In this document: positions 41,593-53,117 of the stretch, one piece after another
How positions within the stretch are numbered: the first letter of the stretch is position 1
How the letters are laid out: each line of letters starts with the position of its first letter
Position numbers and translations under genes: made by a program
Origin: Lutraria lutraria
Taxonomy: Eukaryota > Mollusca > Bivalvia > Venerida > Mactridae
Length of the DNA: 64,000 nucleotides
Reading direction: 5' to 3'
NCBI GenBank assembly: GCA_964023205.1
Contig: OZ026847.1
Span: 12,221,182 to 12,285,181, forward strand
The notes under the pieces: model-generated
What the model was told of the DNA's origin: nothing
Seen by the model: only the letters and a program-made list of their open reading frames with translations
The model's database searches: none

Positions 41593-41872
41593 TTTGTATC
41601 CCTATCTTATTAAGAATAGTTTTTCCTGGTTCTTTATGTATGGCCTCTCCTGTTTTCCTGTGATATTCTTATTACAGTACTAGGCTTGATAGTTGGGATG
41701 AGGTGCCCTAGGTCAAGATACTAACCTTTTCTTTTGGGTGATCTGACCTTTTCTTTTGGGTGATTTTATAATAAAATTAAAGGTAATACATTTGTCAAGT
41801 ACATGTAATTTTGAATCTATGGAATTAAAATGGACATTCATTAAAAAAATGTATGTTTGAAATAGGCCCAAT

Positions 41873-42006
41873 CACTAACTTGATCACTCTACCAAACAAT
41901 CAATCAATCAACCAATCACAGAAATCAATCACTCATAGCAATCAATCATTGCAATCAATAAAATCATGTCATATCAATCAAATGATCAATCAACCAATCA
42001 ATTTGA
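41873..42006. repeat. CAATCAAT low-complexity tract
   Basis: Repeated ATCAATCA/CAATCA motifs with interruptions. Confidence 0.8.
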
Positions 42007-42076
42007 ATAACAATGCTATCATGCCATTTAACTGTCAAATATTTACAAAAAGATGAAGAAAGTGATGATCAATGAA

Positions 42077-42218
42077 AATGTGACCTTTATTGATAGGTGA
42101 CGTTTATTTGGAGGTATTTTCGTTCTGAATAATGATGGTTTTAAAAAGTATAGCATTTGTTCACAGGGTAGCCTTACTATTAGGGTGGCCATTATAATTT
42201 AAACACAGATTCAACTAT
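42077..42218 (+). mobile_element. CAGT-end MITE, family 1 (5' truncated)
   Basis: Contains TGACCTTTATTGATAGGTGA, ATTTTCGTTCTGAATAATGA and TTCACAGGGTAGCC in family order. Confidence 0.65.
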
Positions 42219-42618
42219 AATTTTAAGGATAATACAGAAAACAAATTAAACCCACATAACTTGTCAGTTTTTTTTGACAAAAAAAGTGTCGGCATGACCA
42301 TTCAACAGGGAATGCTTGGTATTGAAGAAATATGAGCAGTTAACTTTGAATTCATTTGAGGAAGAAATTTATGCAAACTGCAAAATTAGGAATTAACTTG
42401 AAGGTATTGATAGCCCCGCCCCCAGCTGGGAAGTATGGTGACTATAAGCCATAATTAATGGAGCAAGACTTCACATTTATACTTTAATTTTCAAAATCAA
42501 GTATCCAGTGTCTTTTGATGGTATTGGTATCATGTGGGGCTAGCACATTGAGAAGATGGTCTATGATGGAGAATGATTTTGTATTAAGGTCTAAAATGGC
42601 CACATTTATCATATCATA

Positions 42619-42790
42619 CAGTGGAACCTCTCCAAAGCAACAACCTTCAGGAGTTGCAAAATGATGTTGTTGTTAAGAGGTTGTTGCTCTAAAGAGGTTT
42701 AATCAATACTTAAATCGTGCAGTTGGAAAATCATGCTGTTACTGAAGGTAGGATGTTGCTCAAGAGAGGGCCACTCTGGAGAGGTTGTAC
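42619..42790 (+). mobile_element. CAGT-end MITE, family 2 (AACCTCTCC type)
   Basis: CAGTGGAACCTCTCCAAAGC, then GTTGTTGCTCTAAAGAGG and GGAGAGGTTGTAC. It is the reverse complement in layout of the copy at 46040. The right terminus has lost the final ACTG. Confidence 0.7.
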
Positions 42791-42801
42791 ATGCAAATAT
42801 A

Positions 42802-42980
42802 CAATCAAACCTGTAAATAAAGACCATCATTTGGAAGGCAAATTTCAGCCTTTAATGACAAGAACCCTGAAACTATTTGAAGGTCATTTTGTTCTTAATT
42901 TAATAACGGTTTCTAAGAGAATGGCCTTTATTCACAAGGTGACTTTAATTCAGAGGTGACCAGTGATACAGATTTAACTG
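42802..42980 (+). mobile_element. CAGT-end MITE, family 1
   Basis: CAATCAAACCTGTAAATAAA to ACAGATTTAACTG. It lies about 12 bp after a family-2 element (42619-42790), so two CAGT-end elements sit side by side. Confidence 0.75.
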
Positions 42981-43489
42981 TTTATATAATGGATAAATAT
43001 GCTTTAATCCATGTGAGTATTTTTGGCTGAAATACACCTTTAAATTGTACACCTAACTCCACAAACAGCAAAAATATAAGTCAACTTGAGAGAGACAGAA
43101 AGGCAAAGATATCTTAAACATCTTGGTGGCAAATTCGACTGGTTCTAATCAAGTAGCTAAATGTTCTCCATAATTAATGTGGATAAAAACAAACAAACCC
43201 CAAAATAAACAGTATCAAGTTAACAGAATGACAGCACAAACCATCAATCAAGTGATAATATTCATTGACCAACAAATCAATCTTCCAAGACAAAATGAAA
43301 TTAATTAGACATTGTCAATTAAGGTAAACATTAGAAAGCTTTATCATGCTTAAAACCGTTGACTAACAATGATTGTAGCAAAATGGAGAGCATTCATATT
43401 AAGTCTCTAAATAAAATCAGCAGAATTTATCAGTTGTGAGATTTTGTCCAATATTTCAAAGTACAGACAACCCGCTTGGGAATAGGGAC

Positions 43490-43640
43490 AAGCTATAAAT
43501 AGAGACCACCTATGAGTGAGGAACACCTACTAGTGAGGAACGCATGTGTGTGCAAAACACCTGTAAGTAAGGATCATCTATGTGTAAGGAACACCTGAGA
43601 GTAAAGAACACCTGTGAAGAGAGATCATTTGTGGATAGGG
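43490..43640. repeat. Degenerate GAGGAACACCT repeat
   Basis: Units of ~20-25 bp: GAGGAACACCTACTAGTGAG, AAGGAACACCTGAGAGTAAA and variants. Confidence 0.7.
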
Positions 43641-44117
43641 TCTTGGCACAATGAATCACCTTTTTTTCTTATTAGTACATTACAAAACATAACAAATTAT
43701 ATACAGGATCAATGCAACAAGCATGGTTTACTCTGGGCCACAATGATGAAAGCTCAGCATGAAGTGTATATCTAAAACAACATAATTATTGTACTGCAAT
43801 TAACATAGTCTAGATTCTAGTTCAACAAATTGGTTAATTGTAATAGTTTTGAGCAGTCAATTACTGCTACTATTAACCTAATTGCATCAAATGAATATTA
43901 CATCAGTCTCATATGATAAGAGCTGCAATAATGACAATGCAATTTCAGCTTTTACAGTATTTGATAGAACAACCAAATGATTATCAAAAAAGTAGACCAA
44001 TCTAGAAATATTTGTGTAAAGAAGACAGACAAATTTTTAAAGAGGATTTAGTATGATAACAGCTTAGTTATTAAGACCACCTGAAAAACAAAAAATCTTA
44101 AAAGTGTTTAGCTGCCT

Positions 44118-44500
44118 AAATCAGGAATGAATGAACAAACTGGAGGAAAAAGAACTAACTTTAACAAACTGGAACAAAGGATCAAAATTGAATTAATTGG
44201 AACAAAAAGGAACCAAAAGGAACAAACTGGAACAAAAAGGAACAAATAGGACCAACTGGAACAAAAAGGAACAAACTGGAACGAAGGAACACAAAGGAAC
44301 AAAAATTGGAACATATTGCAACAAACAAAATCCTGGAAAAGGGAACAAGCTGGAACAAAAAAATAGCAAACTGAAGGAAAAACAATAAAGTACAACCATG
44401 AACACAAAGGAACAAGCTATAGAACAAATAGAAACAAATTAAACTATAACCGTAAAAAACTGAAACAAAAAGCAACAAACTGGAACAAAGAGGAACATAC
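44118..44500. repeat. GGAACAAA-rich degenerate tandem repeat
   Basis: Units such as GGAACAAACTGGAACAAAAA, about 10-20 bp, strongly strand-asymmetric. Open frames through it are by-products of the repeat. Confidence 0.9.
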
Positions 44501-44701
44501 TACACATGTATATATAATGAAAATTAACGAACTTGAACACAAAAAGGAACCAAAAAGTTAATCTACTGACTAAGCCAATTGTACAATATTCTCCACACTA
44601 GCACATTTTATGATTTCACACCATTTTCCCATTTATATATTTCCCATCCATGACTGTCTTGGACTAGATATATAAAAGGTCAATGTAGAATCCAGTTTTT
44701 A

Positions 44702-44942
44702 ACTAGAACTATCACTAAAGGTGATGAATACCCCCAGATGCGGCCTTGACACAGTTATTGTTACATTTTACAGAGGGAAATATAATGCATTTTCATTTTT
44801 TTAATACCTGCAAATTGTTGCTTAGATATATCCTGACCAGTTTCTAAATATACATTATATAAAAAATAACAAACCGACCGACCGACCGCCAAGCGTGAAT
44901 CCAATATAGCCCCCATATATTTCATATCTGGGGGTATAATAA
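44702..44942 (+). mobile_element. Pearl-like element, family A, core array absent
   Basis: The same left ~175 bp and right ~65 bp as the 6451 copy, almost identical, joined with the monomer array missing and only three or so ACCG units left. It appears to be a collapsed or minimal form of the same family. Confidence 0.85.
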
Positions 44943-45299
44943 CTATACATGTATGTTGCATTTTGATCAAATTCACTAATTATCCTTAACATAATTGTCA
45001 TTTGCAAAATCAGTACTTGATAATTAGGTTCGTAAATTTGTAGGAATTATTTATTGTGTTCAGTTTTTCTCTTTGGAAAGTAAGATGATTAAAATTTCCT
45101 ACCAGATTCTGCAGGCAATGCATGCTCATTAATTGGAAGCAACTACATGTAGTTCAGTGCAAATTGAAAAAAAAATTAGAATCACTTTTTTATTTCATTT
45201 GAAAGTTACCAATTAAGTAAATTGTTCACATTGTCTCAAAATGTGACTGGTATAATTTACTTTTTTCACTGGGGTTTAGTGTTGCACCAAAAGCCAGGG

Positions 45300-45490
45300 C
45301 AACTTTCTAACTTCATTAAATGGAGGAGGAAGATCTCAGGTGTATAGATACTTGGGTAGAACAACCCACTTCTTTAAGCTGCCTGGATAGTTTCCTCACA
45401 TGTGATGTTTTATCCTGGGTGGGACTCTGCAGTAAGGGGCAAGTGATTACAAGTCAGAGACCATAAACACTTGCATGACCACAGATGCCC
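45300..45490 (-). mobile_element. tRNA-derived SINE, family II (inverted)
   Basis: Reverse complement features: GGGGCAAGTGATTACAAGTC, AGAGACCATAAACACTTGCA, TGACCACAGATGCCCCC. Confidence 0.72.
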
Positions 45491-45690
45491 CCTTAATTAA
45501 TAACATATGGGACCAAGTAAATAAATGCAAGCTCATGATTGGTGAATTTTAATAAAATGCTTCTTACACCAAAGACCTTATTCACTGATACAACCGACTT
45601 TAAAATCTCAAGGGTATTTAGAAAATATTTTACCCCCATGTATTTAATTTGTCATACAAGCTGAGCTGAATATAGTAGAATATAAGCATA

Positions 45691-45768
45691 TCGAGGGTTC
45701 AACGCAACAGTGTCGTAACTCATATTGAAATAAGAGCAAGTTACGACCATGTTGCGCTGAGCCCTCGA
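45691..45768. repeat. ~78 bp palindrome (TCGAGGG family), copy 3
   Basis: TCGAGGGTTCAACGCAACAG ... ATGTTGCGCTGAGCCCTCGA, with ATA/TAT extending the arms. Confidence 0.87.
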
Positions 45769-46039
45769 TATAGCAATCAACGGAATTTCACACGACTGTC
45801 ATTGACAGTCCTTGGAGAGATTATTAAGTTATGGAATTAAATGCTGTCTTGATTTCCCAAAGGTAACCATGTAGAATTTTAGAGTACAATCAGATGAAGA
45901 TGTCATAATTCTTTTGTCTAATTTTCCAAGTTGTGGCTTGTAGACATGTGATTCATGCATTAAGACACACATCATGGACGTCAGTAGAGCCTGACTAATG
46001 CTCATGTATGCTGTGTGTATATATATTTACTTCAACATA

Positions 46040-46218
46040 CAGTACAACCTCTTCAGATTGACCCTCTCGATCTTGAGCAACAACCTCACTTCAACAACAG
46101 CATGATTTTTCCCACTGCATGATTTAACTATCAATTTGACCTCTCTAAAGCAACAACCTCTCAACAACAACATAATTTTGCTTCTTCCAAAGGGTGTTGC
46201 TTAGGAGAGGTTGCACTG
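46040..46218 (-). mobile_element. CAGT-end MITE, family 2 (full length, 179 bp)
   Basis: CAGTACAACCTCTTCAGATT to GGAGAGGTTGCACTG, TA on both sides, with internal AAGCAACAACCTCTCAACAA repeats. Confidence 0.8.
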
Positions 46219-46567
46219 TAAATGATATACCTTATTTGAGATTTCTACATGTAGGTGGCTAGTTTTCATTTTTTAAACAGTCAATTCGGCTTCTGTTCGC
46301 CTCTTATTGAAAACACTGTACAGTATGCAACCAATGCTTTGCTTGGTGGGCAGGAATTTTGCATTTTAATATCAAGTTGTTCATGTCAAAAAAAGTTTTC
46401 GCAACATTAATCAAATGTGGACGCAGACTCATTATATAGATAATAAATGTTTTATGGGTGTCTATATTAAAACACCCAACATAGAAAACAAATTTATTAG
46501 ATATAAAAACAGAAAAATCTGATACGTATGAGAGAATTTTGAATTCAAGAATTTACTATAGCCAACA

Positions 46568-46662
46568 TGAAACCTGTTTATCAATGAAGGTCATTCAAAG
46601 AATGGCCTGTATAGTTACTCGGTGGCCTTTATTCAGAGGAGGCTGTTAACACAGGTTTGATT
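46568..46662 (+). mobile_element. CAGT-end MITE, family 1 (deleted)
   Basis: GAAACCTGTTTATCAATGAA ... GGTGGCCTTTATTCAGAGG ... ACACAGGTTTGATT; about half the element remains. Confidence 0.65.
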
Positions 46663-47279
46663 TAATGTAAATTTTATAATAATTTTTTGCCATTTTTGGA
46701 CTTAGTAAATAAATGGTTAAAAGCTATCAACATGAAAAGCAGTAAATATATTAAATGTTGAAACTATTTTGCTGTGACTTGCATGTACAAAATTTCACTT
46801 CAGTGCTCTGAGCTTCAGGCGAATGGATTATTCACAACATTTCTATATCAGTTTACAAAGGTTCTTTCAGTGCTTTGATTTGAATGTTTAATGTTATTGC
46901 CGCTTCTCCAGACCAACACCATATAAAGCACACTATTTTTCATCTCATTCTGCCACAGAGTATAAACACATGGCTAGAAATTATTTTGATATTCAGTAAT
47001 CCTGACAATAAGACATTAATTTATAACAATCATGTAGGCAATATGGCAGTACCAATGGAATCTAATGTGTTTTATTGTCAGATAAATATTGTAGCCAGAT
47101 ACATAAACATAAACTACGGACGAAAGTATACACATTGAGAATTTTATTTGAAAAGTTCAAAACAATAAAATCCTGGATTCAAAATCTTTGCCCATCGCCT
47201 GGGTGTAGATTAATTGATTGTCTGCACTTAAATGTCAAAGCCTGGGTTCAAATCCATGGCCCATCACTTAAATCTCAGC

Positions 47280-47650
47280 ACATAGCATTGGGTGTTCATA
47301 TCAAGTGCTGAGATCTGAGAATAGAGCACTGAGATTTTAATATGAGATCTGAGTTTTGAGAATAGGGCACTGGGATTTAAATGCTGAGATCTAAGTGCTG
47401 AAGATAGAACACTAAGATCAAAGTGTTAAGTGCTGAAATCTGAGTTTTGATATATATGTGCTGGGATCTGAGTTTTAAGTGCTGGGATCTGAGTTTTAAG
47501 AACTGAGATCTGAGTTTTGAGATTTAAGTGCTGAGATCTGAGTTTTGAGATTTAAGTGCTGAGATCTATATGATAATTAAGTGCTGAGATTTAAATGCTG
47601 TGATCTGAGGTTTAAGTGTTGAGAATTGAATTCTTAAGAGGTTTGAAAGC
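47280..47650. repeat. Degenerate AGTGCTGAGATCTGAGTTTT array
   Basis: Irregular 14-28 bp units mixing GTGCTGAGAT, CTGAGTTTTGAGAT and TTTAAGT. Confidence 0.85.
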
Positions 47651-48039
47651 TGAGATCTGGAATTTTGTTTCAAATTTTAGTCCCTGGACAATAATCAAGT
47701 TCATTACTAGATCACTTAAATTGCAGATCTATAGATAACTTACACAGTTGATGAACCAAAACACTTTTACCTTCAAACAAATAATTTGTAGATACATTAC
47801 TTTCATCAAGACCGAGACATTTGCCAGTTAGACAGCATGGATTAAAAACCGAGTAGGATTGATAAACACATACCTAAATTTGCTTGGCCTTAATAACTGC
47901 AACAAACTATGAATGAATCTGAAACGATTCCAGAAGACACCAGTAATTGTGTCTTTGTCAAAGAAATTAACTTAATTTCCCATGGGCCCTTGCTGTAGGT
48001 CTGCTAGGAGCATATACACTACGCTTATTAATACATCAT

Positions 48040-48216
48040 AAAGTGACGTCACACGCTCTATATATTTTCAGTTTACAAAAGCATAAATCACTACGAAATG
48101 AGTGCATTTAGAAGAAAAGGGGCTCGTTTCGTCGGTTATTATTATCTTGGGATAATATCAGCAATTGCTTGTTTTTTTGCATATTTTTTATAGCAAAAAG
48201 CTAATGGGACTTTAAA
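48040..48216. mobile_element. Right half of the TTTAAAGTCCCAT element
   Basis: AAGTGACGTCACACGCTCTA through GTTTCGTCGGTTATTATTAT to GCTAATGGGACTTTAAA, closely matching 22915-23091. Confidence 0.8.
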
Positions 48217-48729
48217 ACTACAGTGCATAGTTTGTTTACAGTGAACAAAGTAGATGAACAGCAACTTAAGCAAAACTCATTCCACATTTTCATTCAGACA
48301 TGAAAAAGATCAGACTTTGAAATCTGAGACAATCAAGAGGCATAAATATTCTAAAAGAATATTCACTTTCAGTGCTTAAGACAAAATTACATCCATCACA
48401 CTATAACTGCATTTTACAATTAGGGAGCGAAATCGATGATCAACTTCAATTATATTTTACTTTTAATTAATACCACTTTGTGTTCTAGGATTTTCTTAAT
48501 TTGCCTATTAATCTGTAATGAAAAGAGGCACTTAACTGGTTAAAGAAGCCAATATAATGTTTAATCCATCTTGAATCATTTGCTTAAGATGAAACCAGAA
48601 TATTGAGCTGACTACACACAAAATTAGACAGAGATTTTCTGAATTTGTAGCTCAGGTTGAAAACTATGTGAAGCTGTTAACGATTCCTTAACTAGTGTGT
48701 ACAAAATATAACCACCACTGTCCACTCCA

Positions 48730-49000
48730 GCTGCAGCTGAGGTCCAGAGGTTAGCATGCTGGTTGTGTAACCCAGAGATCCAGGTTTGATTCCCAGTCAC
48801 GGCAGGTCATGCCTTTCCATGAAAATTTGACAAAAATGTTATTCCTCGATTCACATTGTGGAGAGTTGCCAGTTCCTACTGTATGTAGAAGGTTAAGTTA
48901 GTACTGGTTAGAATACAGTCAAGGAAAACTTGTTAGATGAATCGGGCACTGTATATAACTTGTTGAAATTGTTGAAAAACAGCGTTAAACCGAAATAATT
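48730..49000 (+). mobile_element. tRNA-derived SINE, family III (best copy)
   Basis: Head GAGGTCCAGAGGTTAGCATG with B box AGGTTTGATTCCC, body TTTCCATGAAAATTTGACAA and GTTAGTACTGGTTAGAATAC. Ends in CAGCGTTAAACCGAAATAAT, which looks like the shared SINE 3' tail. Confidence 0.82.
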
Positions 49001-49185
49001 AAATGAATTAACCACTCAATGAAAAACACCAGAATCCATGATGGTAGATATGAATGATCTTCAAAGCAATGTCATCAACCAAAATGGCATAGAGAACATG
49101 TGTTATACTAAGGGTTCAAACATTATCATGCAATACTAGACCTAACACTTCACCCTTTGTGCTAAGGGGGCAAACTAACCTTAAT

Positions 49186-49385
49186 CAGGGGCCTCTATGG
49201 TTGAGTGTTTATGGTCTCTGACTAGTAATCATCAGCCCCTCATTGCAGTGAGTTCCATTCTAACCTAGGATCAGACAAAGTTCACATGCAGCTAGCTTAC
49301 AAAAAGTCTGTGGTTTTACCCGAAAGTATACATGGTGTCTTCTTGCAATGTTAGAACTGGACAAGTTGCTAAATGACCCTTACTG
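49186..49385 (+). mobile_element. tRNA-derived SINE, family II
   Basis: GGGGCCTCTATGGTTGAGTG, TCTCTGACTAGTAATCATCA, GCCCCTCATTGCAGTGAGTT; the same family as 22131 and 61596. Confidence 0.75.
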
Positions 49386-49720
49386 TTCAGGGCCCTCATT
49401 TGACGTTTTTTGGGGCCGAAATTCGGCCCCAATCCCCTCCTAGAATCATATACTTTTTCCCCCTATCTTTGATAAAATTCCCCTAAAAAAAAGATTTTTT
49501 TTTTTTTTGCTTAAATGGTTGATATTAAGTTATTATTCTTTGATTAATTGTATATTTCATGTATTTAAATACAGCCATTTTAAGCTTAAAATGCTTATTG
49601 CAGGATTATAAAGCAGTTGACAAAAATTCCCTGAAATTCCCCTTTTCCCTCAAAATGACGCGAAATTCCCCTACCTGAGGGCCCCGGGCCCCTTCCCCTA
49701 AAGTGCAGCTAGGGCCCTGC
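49385..49720. repeat. GC-richer repeat with terminal GGGCCCT
   Basis: Begins AGGGCCCTCATTTGACG and ends AGCTAGGGCCCTG; inside are runs of TTCCCC. A possible small TIR element; boundaries uncertain. Confidence 0.5.
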
Positions 49721-50093
49721 TGTTAATTAACAAAAACCGGTATACTATACAGGTATAGTACAGGTCTTTGCTGTTAACCAGTCAAATAAAAACAATCTCA
49801 ATAAGAAAATCTGTAAGGATGCAACAAAAAGTTTTATTTTACAGATTTAAGAGATGTGAATTTCTTTTAAATATATAGTGTATGCCTGGAATCAATTTCT
49901 ACCGTGAATATTTCATTATATAAGTTTACATAGAAGTAATCTATTCAATAAACAAGAGAAATATAAGAAAACAGACGTCCTCATTCCACCTACAGCCGGG
50001 AGGCTTATAACCGTACTAGAATGTAGGTAAATCAAACTGAGTCTAACATCTTAAGTTAAAAAACTTATCTTTTGTTAAAGCCAGAAAAAGAAA

Positions 50094-50270
50094 CAGTCAA
50101 ACCTCACAGTGTTAGCACCCAGCCCCCCCCCAAATAAAGGCCACCCTGTGAATAAAAGTCTTTCTTTTTAAAACCATCTTAGAACAAAATGACCTCCGAA
50201 TAAAGGCCATTTGTCAGTAAAGGCCTCGGCCTCATTTTGTGTTTCCCAAAATCGTTCATACATTTGACTG
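50094..50270 (-). mobile_element. CAGT-end MITE, family 1 (inverted)
   Basis: Starts CAGTCAAACCTCACAGTGTT, internal AATAAAGGCCACCCTGTGAA, ends CATTTGACTG-TA; carries a C-run. Confidence 0.75.
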
Positions 50271-50784
50271 TAGTTTTTTTGGGCAGGGGGACTATTTCAT
50301 CTAGCATAAACAATAAAACTTTGGCAATAAGATAAGAATAAACCAGCCTAAGATCCTGAATGTCTTAGAATCAGTTAAGGAGCTTACGTACACAATGTCT
50401 ACCTTATAAAACAATCAACCCACGCAAAAAAAAATCTGGAGAAGTCAATGATAGTAATAATAATGGTGTTTTTTTTAAGAGTGAACGCATTTGGGGTTCC
50501 CCTATCTTCCGTGTGGGCCTCTCAACAAACATGAAAATAGATTACAAGATATAAAAGAAAACAATATTCAAATGGCTTACAATGAACATAAAACATAAAA
50601 TGAAAATCATTGAAACAGCATCATATTAAGATAATTAAGTACAGTCATGTGTTTGGTTTGTACAGAAATGACAGGTAATCAACCAAGTGTGTTTAAGGAT
50701 TCCATCCAGTATGTGCTAGAAAAAACAATTCAGCTCAGTATATATATATATACAGTACATACATTTGTACATTCGGTTTTAGTT

Positions 50785-51012
50785 TGCAATTTTTACGCTG
50801 TTTTTCAATGATATTTCGGGGGCTGGTTTTCCTGAACTTTATTCTAACCAGTACAAAATTACCCATTGAAGAGTAGTTGGCACCTTCTTCCCATATGAAG
50901 GAAAATCATCATTTTTGTCTAATTTTCATAGAAAGGTTAAAACTACTATGACTAAGATTCTAGCCTGGACTGCACTGCAGGTGACAAGTCCAGTGCACTA
51001 ATTTACTGGCCC
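50785..51012 (-). mobile_element. tRNA-derived SINE, family III (inverted)
   Basis: TTTTTACGCTGTTTTTCAAT, ACTTTATTCTAACCAGTACA, AATTTTCATAGAAAGGTTAA, CCAGTGCACTAATTTACTGG; the TCGAGGG palindrome follows at 51041. Confidence 0.75.
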
Positions 51013-51040
51013 TAACCCTATATGCATTCTGAACTCCAAA

Positions 51041-51118
51041 TCGAGGGCTCAGCGCAACACTGTAGTAACTTGTTCTCATTTCAATATGAGTTACTACACT
51101 GTTGCATTGAACCCTCTA
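51041..51118. repeat. ~78 bp palindrome (TCGAGGG family), copy 4
   Basis: TCGAGGGCTCAGCGCAACAC ... GTTGCATTGAACCCTCTA; follows a SINE copy by ~30 bp. Confidence 0.82.
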
Positions 51119-51373
51119 AATGTAAGGTATCAATCCTCAAGAGACTGTCGATCAATTCATCTCAAAATTGATGAGTAATTATTTAATGACCGGTATTTAA
51201 GAAATCCCTTCTGTGCTATGTGGGTGTAACTTAATTAGTTTCAATAATATCAATGTGAGTAAAAACTCAAACTGAGGGAAAACTAGGAAATACTTCAAAT
51301 GTACTTCAAATGAGACACACATATTTTGAGAAAATAGGTCAAAAGTCAGAAAATTTTATTCACATTGTGGTCA

Positions 51374-51552
51374 GGGTTCTCAATAACAATAGGCTGCAAG
51401 CCAATTTAGCCGCTTTGAAATGTGTTTGAGCCTGTTAGAAATCTCAAAAGTTCATAAAATATTGCTAGAAAAAGGCAAAATGCCCAGACCCCCACTAGCA
51501 GGCCTGTTAGTCTAGCTTTTGGGCCTGTTGGCCACAAACTTATTGAGAACCC
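51374..51552. mobile_element. TIR element with GGGTTCTCAATAA ends (~179 bp)
   Basis: GGGTTCTCAATAA at the left, TTATTGAGAACCC at the right; the inside is GCCTGTTAG-rich with imperfect internal symmetry. Confidence 0.7.
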
Positions 51553-52462
51553 GGTATTACTTAAGTTGAAATATTTGAAGAATTCAGATCTACATCTGTA
51601 GTAAGATGTGATAAAAAAACGAAATGTGGCTATCGGAAGAATAAGACACTGATTTCAAATTGTGTTGATTTTGTCTTAGAGGAAATAATACCTACGCTTG
51701 TATTTTACGGAACAGATTAACAGTTCCAACAAAAAGCATTCATCATTGCCTAGACTAATAATATTCCCTGAATATCATATAGACTTGAAGTACGAGTCCC
51801 GTAGGAATAAGATCCCGACGTATTATATGCAAATGTAATGAAATTCTATCAGGATTTCTTGGATTCATCTTAGTAGGATCAGAAACTCACCTCAGACATT
51901 TATCTAAGTGAATTTTACAGCCTTTTATTCACTCCCAATGTTTTGGTAAACTGGCATTTTATGTATACCATAAAACACTAATGGTTCAGATTCAATCAGC
52001 ATTCTGATGCCCGTAATGACATTGTGTATATTTAACCCAACTTTCTAGTAATAGCACAGAATGGATTTATAGCAATCTGGTTAGAGCAACCAGACATTAG
52101 ATTTTAGTCATTTCTGATGTAACAATTCATAGTGGTTCGTAATAATACTGTTTTCACTAGATCAAAATAGTATATTTTTTTCATTCATTTTGAAAGCCAT
52201 GTGTAATCCTTTCCAAATACAAATAAACAAATCTGCCATATATTATACAGAATTTATCTACAACCATTCTGACTTAAATCAACTGAGTAACTTAAAAAGG
52301 GAATGAAAGGAAAACAATAAGGGCTAAATAAACTAAGTGGGTCATAAAAAACTAAATTAAAATATTTGGCCTAAATACCAGTAAACATATTATATAGTTC
52401 ACCAAACACAGTCCTGCTCAGTCAGACCAAAGTGGATATATACTTATTCTGTTTAAAAGGCA

Positions 52463-53117
52463 GCTAGAGCTGTCACAGAGGTGACTCATACCCCCCGACG
52501 CTGCATTGACACTAAGAATTTGATAGTATACTATACGGCTAAGTTCAATGGGACATTACTCTGCAATGAGTGGATCACTGGGCATGAAAATTGTGTCTTG
52601 CACATCTACATTTTTTATTGATAATACATTTCAAGTTTCAATTCATTCCCTTGAAAAATGTGGAAGTAGTTCCCTCTACAAACTAACACTTCCATTCTAC
52701 ACTATATGGCTAAGTTCAAGGGCACATAACTCCGGAATGAGTGAATTGCTGGGAATGAAAATTGCGTCTTGCACATGTACACATCATGGTGAAAACATAT
52801 TTCAAGTTTCAATTTCATCCCTTGAAAATGTGGAAGTAGTTTGCTCCACAAACTGAGAGTGCCATTCTACACTATATGGCTAAGTTCAAGGGGACATAAC
52901 TCTGGAATGAGTGAACCACGGGAATGAAAATTGTGTCTTGCACATCTACACTTCATGGTGATAACATATTTAAAGTTTTAATGCAATTGCTTAAAGAATG
53001 TGAAAGTAGTTCGCTCCACAAACTTTTGATATTTTACGCGGACGGACGGACCAACCGACCGACCGACAGAGTGACTCCAATATACCCCCTCCCAAACTTT
53101 GTTTGCGGGGGTATAAA
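52463..53117 (+). mobile_element. Pearl-like element, family B, three core monomers
   Basis: Left end GCTGTCACAGAGGTGACT followed by ATACCCCCCGACG. Three tandem monomers of ~170 bp start near GGCTAAGTTCAA (52537, 52708, 52878), followed by a GACGGACGGACC tetranucleotide tract and a right end GCGGGGGTATAAAAAT. It has the same architecture as family A but an unrelated core monomer. Confidence 0.8.

Noticed and set aside
44108..44478. Several long Phe/Cys/Leu-rich or Lys/Asn/Gln-rich open frames
   Set aside because: They are translations of the GGAACAAA array in different frames, with no start context or homology.
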